A stretch of 13,483 bases of DNA, taken from an uncultured Alphaproteobacteria bacterium (GTDB lineage Bacteria; Pseudomonadota; Alphaproteobacteria; CASFRQ01; SAAU01). Location: contig CASFRQ010000082.1 of NCBI GenBank assembly GCA_949296785.1, positions 1 to 13,483 on the forward strand. Reading direction: 5' to 3'. Position 1 is the stretch's first letter; the number at the start of each line of letters is the position of its first letter. The notes beneath the pieces are model-generated. The model was not told the origin of the DNA and ran no database searches. It saw only the letters and a list, made by a program, of their open reading frames with translations. This document shows positions 13,005-13,483 of this stretch, piece by piece. The translations under genes and the position numbers were made by a program.

Positions 13005-13170
13005 GCGGCAAGACATGGTTTAAGGAAAAAAAGAAAGCTTTGTAACAAAATGTTAAATTTCTTGAATTGATTTTTTTATTTGTCTCCTTTTGAATAGGAA
13101 AAACCGGTTTGATATTGGTTTTTTAAAAGTAAAAAAGCATCTGAAGAAATTAAGAGGAAAGGAACGGAAT

Positions 13171-13483
13171 ATGTGCGGAATTTTCGGGTATTGCGGGGCA
13201 AAGGCGGCCTCCGAGATTTTAATTGAAGGCCTTAAGAGACTGGAATACAGAGGATATGATTCTTCTGGCATCTGCGTCGGGGAAAAAGAAGGCCTGACAA
13301 TTATAAAAAGGGTCGGTAAAATTAAAGTTTTGGCCGATGCTTTGCCTCAGGCGCCTTTCGGTAAAAACGGCATTGCGCATACCCGTTGGGCGACCCATGG
13401 CGGCGTGACAGAGGAAAACGCCCACCCGCATACCGATTGCACGGGAAAGCTGGCGCTGGTTCATAACGGCATTATAGAAAATT
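13171..13483 (+). CDS. glmS: Glutamine--fructose-6-phosphate aminotransferase, N-terminal part (runs off the window)
   Basis: The first 104 codons are present. After the initiator, C2 is the N-terminal nucleophile of the class II glutaminase domain. R-L-E-Y-R-G-Y-D-S-S-G-I (about 23-34), H-T-R-W-A-T-H-G (about 70-77) and H-N-G-I-I-E-N (98-104) are the glutamine-pocket and catalytic motifs of GlmS. The enzyme makes glucosamine-6-phosphate from fructose-6-phosphate and glutamine, the first committed step to UDP-GlcNAc for peptidoglycan and lipopolysaccharide. The ATG at 13171 has GAGGAAAGGAA just upstream. I see no glmS-type ribozyme in the 240-bp leader interval, and no convincing single promoter. 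The sugar-isomerase half lies beyond the window. Confidence 0.95.
   Translation, partial: MCGIFGYCGAKAASEILIEGLKRLEYRGYDSSGICVGEKEGLTIIKRVGKIKVLADALPQAPFGKNGIAHTRWATHGGVTEENAHPHTDCTGKLALVHNGIIEN

Noticed and set aside
13005..13170. glmS ribozyme upstream of glmS
   Set aside because: The interval is AT-rich and lacks the conserved ribozyme core; nothing foldable of that kind was seen.

Overview
The window is a bacterial chromosomal segment, moderately AT-rich, with compact minus-strand gene runs, good Shine-Dalgarno sites and ordinary intrinsic terminators. Several predicted lipoproteins and an Mrp/NBP35-type ATPase carrying an N-terminal cysteine cluster, together with an iron-sulfur flavoprotein-like reductase and a nitroreductase, suggest an anaerobic or microaerophilic lifestyle. 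I cannot fix the phylum from the sequence alone. No transposase, integrase, CRISPR array, tRNA or rRNA gene was recognised.

Layout. At 1-1140 (+): a DUF4186 protein and an unrecognised basic/hydrophobic protein with its own promoter and a strong terminator. At 1535-6527 (-): a leftward block read from high to low coordinates: hypothetical protein (own strong promoter), Frm2-like nitroreductase, iron-sulfur flavoprotein-like reductase, two-helix coiled-coil membrane protein, SmpA-like small lipoprotein, Nudix hydrolase with zinc ribbon, second Nudix hydrolase. At 6681-7940 (+): a lipoprotein alpha/beta-hydrolase that looks leaderless. It converges on mrp (8072-8893, -) across a bidirectional terminator. 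At 8894-10476 there is an unusually long gene-poor stretch of about 1.6 kb. Within it, 9380-9646 looks like a complete minus-strand RNA unit: a promoter resembling that of mrp, a chain of hairpins and a U-rich end. At 10477-11163 (+) is a CobB-type sirtuin. At 11692-12931 (-) are a PEBP-family protein and a TrhA/hemolysin III membrane protein. At 13171 (+) glmS begins and runs off the window.

How the genes relate. The nitroreductase, flavoprotein and coiled-coil membrane protein are spaced as an operon (45 and 22 bp gaps) and form a plausible redox unit. The two Nudix genes (37 bp gap) form a nucleotide clean-up pair. The remaining genes are housekeeping or stand-alone. The strongest candidate for something undescribed is the structured RNA locus at 9380-9646. 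The second is the shared T-rich TTGATTGTAT promoter element found there and upstream of mrp.
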